Shown piece by piece: positions 4,118 to 5,396 of a stretch of 5,396 bases of DNA. The translations under genes and the position numbers were made by a program. The stretch covers positions 1 through 5,396 of the forward strand of contig JAAZLZ010000385.1 of assembly GCA_012799075.1 (NCBI GenBank). The letters are read 5' to 3'. A model generated the notes under the pieces. It was not told where the DNA came from and searched no databases. It was given only the letters and a program-made list of their open reading frames with translations. The stretch's first letter is position 1; every line of letters begins with the position of its first letter. This DNA comes from Bacillota bacterium (GTDB lineage Bacteria; Bacillota; Limnochordia; JAAZLZ01).

Positions 4118-5194
4118 TTGTATTCGGAGGGTGAGCTGCAAAAGAAATTCCAGAGGTATCAGCTTTTTTGGGAGCAAGCACAAGTAGACCGTCCCCTAAT
4201 CGGTTTTTCCGCCGGTGGATACTTTCCTTTTACAAGCTATCGAGCCATCTCGGCGCTAGCCGATGAGGATGTCCTCGAAGCCCATATGCTTGATCCAGAG
4301 GCATTTTGGCCAGACTATGAACGAATCCTTAAAGCGACCACGCCAATCCAAGATGACGTGGTCAGGGGAGCTGCACCCTTCCCGGCCATTCCTTGGATGG
4401 AGGCAATGCTGGGATGTACTGTACGGATTGCCCCGGGAAGCATTTGGGCCGAGGAAATGTGTCTTTCCTGGGACGAACTAGAGACGCTGCAAGTTGATGA
4501 AGGCAACCCATGGCTGCAAAAATTCCTCGCGTTTACCGAAATGCTCGTGGAAAGGTCCGCCGGTAGGTTTCCCGTCGGATTACCCATCTTGCGGGGCGTA
4601 AGTGATATGCTGGCTGCCCTGCGGGGATCATCCCAGGTGATTTACGATTTATACGATCACCCTGCTGAAGTGCATCGTCTCATCGACAAGTTGGTCGATA
4701 TCTTTCTGATGGTGATTAATAAGATGGCGGAACTGACTGGTCCCTTCCATGGGGGCTATTTCATCGAGCAATTCGCCCTTTGGGCGCCGGGGCGACTGAT
4801 TCGACTCCAAGAAGATGCTTCCGCACTCTATTCTCCCCCGTTATTTAGGGAATTCCTCCAAGGGTCCGATCGAATCCTGGCCAGTTCGACGCCCTTTAGC
4901 TTAATTCATCTCCATTCTTCATCGTTGTTTCTACTGGAAGACATCCTGGCCATCGATGAACTGAGGGTCATCCAGATCAACAAGGATGTGGGCGGGATGC
5001 CCGTCCCCCAGATGATGCCTTATCTCAAGATGGTGCAGGACGCAGGCAAGTGCCTGATTGTCCGCGGAAGTCTAAACCATGAGGATCTCTCGCTTTTCCG
5101 CAAGCATCTGGTGCCAACAGGCCTTTATCTGCAGACGGTCATCGACCGGCCCGAAGACGCGGGGCAGTATGGCGAGTTCTTACAAGACTGGTAA
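4118..5194 (+). CDS. Uroporphyrinogen decarboxylase (URO-D) superfamily protein
   Basis: The 358-residue protein has the layout of the URO-D fold used by heme URO-D and by corrinoid-dependent methyltransferases (MtaA/MtbA/CmuA type). Recognisable parts are the N-terminal helix with WEQAQVDRPLIGF, the central GLPILRGVSDMLAALRGSSQ followed by YDLYDHPAEVHRLIDKLVDI, and the C-terminal LIHLHSSSLFLLEDILAIDE. The last part aligns with the usual H-x-C-G-D/N-x-x-x-x-L-x-x-L strand. The zinc-binding methyltransferases use H-x-C plus a later Cys; here the pair is H264-x-H266 with C312 as the only Cys downstream, so the metal site is altered or absent. Classic heme URO-D signatures at the N-terminus (the R-Q-A-G-R loop) are also missing, so I do not call it hemE. 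No corrinoid protein or substrate methyltransferase neighbours it. The substrate is unknown. The TTG start is set by the site at 4105-4110. Confidence 0.8.
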   Translation: MYSEGELQKKFQRYQLFWEQAQVDRPLIGFSAGGYFPFTSYRAISALADEDVLEAHMLDPEAFWPDYERILKATTPIQDDVVRGAAPFPAIPWMEAMLGCTVRIAPGSIWAEEMCLSWDELETLQVDEGNPWLQKFLAFTEMLVERSAGRFPVGLPILRGVSDMLAALRGSSQVIYDLYDHPAEVHRLIDKLVDIFLMVINKMAELTGPFHGGYFIEQFALWAPGRLIRLQEDASALYSPPLFREFLQGSDRILASSTPFSLIHLHSSSLFLLEDILAIDELRVIQINKDVGGMPVPQMMPYLKMVQDAGKCLIVRGSLNHEDLSLFRKHLVPTGLYLQTVIDRPEDAGQYGEFLQDW

Positions 5195-5200
5195 ATCTTT

Positions 5201-5237
5201 GGTTCCGGAAGACACCTTCCGGAACCTTACTTTTCTT
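5201..5237 (+). terminator. Rho-independent terminator behind the URO-D-like gene
   Basis: A perfect 11-bp stem, GGTTCCGGAAG (5201-5211) with CTTCCGGAACC (5216-5226), closes a 4-base loop ACAC and is followed by the T-rich TTACTTTTCTT. It lies six bases after the stop at 5194. On the minus strand it starts directly after the stop of the thioredoxin-like gene, but there the following bases (AAAGATTTAC) make a poor T-run, so its action is stronger on the plus strand. Confidence 0.88.
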
Positions 5238-5396
5238 CGGCAATCAGCCGTTCAATTTCCACCGGACTGGGCACCCGCCCCGATGCCTTGACCTTTTCGT
5301 TGATGACAAATGCAGGGGTCAGCATCACATAGGCCAAAATGTCATCAAGATTACTTACCTTGCTGATCTGGGCTTCAATGCCAAGTTTATCAACCA
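5227..5396 (-). CDS. Thioredoxin-like small redox protein, C-terminal part (partial)
   Basis: The minus strand is open from the right edge to TAA at 5227-5229 and encodes 56 residues. VDKLGIEAQISKVSNLDDIL leads into AYVMLTPAFVINEKVKASGR and then VPSPVEIERLIAEEK. This is the C-terminal half of the small (about 77-residue) thioredoxin_3 / TM0996-MTH895 type proteins: a strand-helix, the cis-proline loop M-x-T-P-A-F/L-V-I-N, then K-V-x-x-S-G-R-V-P-S and a final helix. The active-site C-x-x-C would be near the N-terminus, outside the window, so whether both cysteines exist is unknown. It converges on the URO-D-like gene, and its stop codon touches the shared terminator hairpin. The partners of this family are poorly known; a general disulfide reductase role is inferred from the fold. 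Confidence 0.85.
   Translation of the reverse strand, partial: VDKLGIEAQISKVSNLDDILAYVMLTPAFVINEKVKASGRVPSPVEIERLIAEEK

Noticed and set aside
3984..4181. Minus-strand frame of 65 codons across the divergent intergenic region
   Set aside because: Starts inside the URO-D-like coding sequence without a ribosome site and has no recognisable motif.
4315..4587. Minus-strand frame of 90 codons and plus-strand frame 4263-4481
   Set aside because: Both lie within the URO-D-like gene, whose frame has family motifs over its full length.

Overview
The window comes from a bacterial chromosome, most likely an endospore-forming member of the Bacillota (Firmicutes) with roughly balanced to slightly high GC. 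The evidence is the pair of sporulation membrane proteins YtrH and YtrI next to dnaE, an IreB/ReoM (YrzL, UPF0297) gene, strong Shine-Dalgarno sites and frequent GTG/TTG starts. I cannot support a class or genus from the sequence alone. Both edges cut through genes.

Layout. (1) 1-350, minus: N-terminal PHP domain of DNA polymerase III alpha (dnaE), running off the left edge. (2) 449-1169, plus: divergent ytrH-ytrI, with ytrH broken by an apparent one-base deletion near 643-646. (3) 1154-2720, minus: a two-gene overlapping unit, ireB/reoM followed by murA. MurA makes the first committed peptidoglycan precursor, and ReoM is known in Listeria as a regulator of MurA proteolysis, so the operon pairs an enzyme with its probable regulator. 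The murA 3' end overlaps the ytrI 3' end tail to tail. (4) 2774-3451, minus: a short class C (IIC-like) group II intron. It keeps recognisable 5' and 3' ribozyme ends but only a maturase-tail remnant of its reverse transcriptase. It sits immediately behind the terminator of the next gene. (5) 3501-3938, minus: a small, apparently cytoplasmic protein ending in a CBM25/CBM53-like starch or glycogen-binding module, with that terminator at 3455-3483. (6) 3939-4117: divergent intergenic region with two inverted repeats. (7) 4118-5194, plus: a uroporphyrinogen-decarboxylase-like (URO-D superfamily) protein with a TTG start and an altered metal-ligand motif, followed by a perfect 11-bp terminator hairpin. 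(8) 5227-5396, minus: C-terminal end of a small thioredoxin-like redox protein, running off the right edge.

No single new defence or mobile system is visible. The most interesting items are the overlapping ireB-murA unit, the intron reduced to ends plus maturase tail behind a terminator, the frameshifted ytrH, and the unassigned URO-D-like and CBM proteins. Four of the genes with a visible start use non-ATG codons (dnaE, murA and ireB use GTG; the URO-D-like gene uses TTG).
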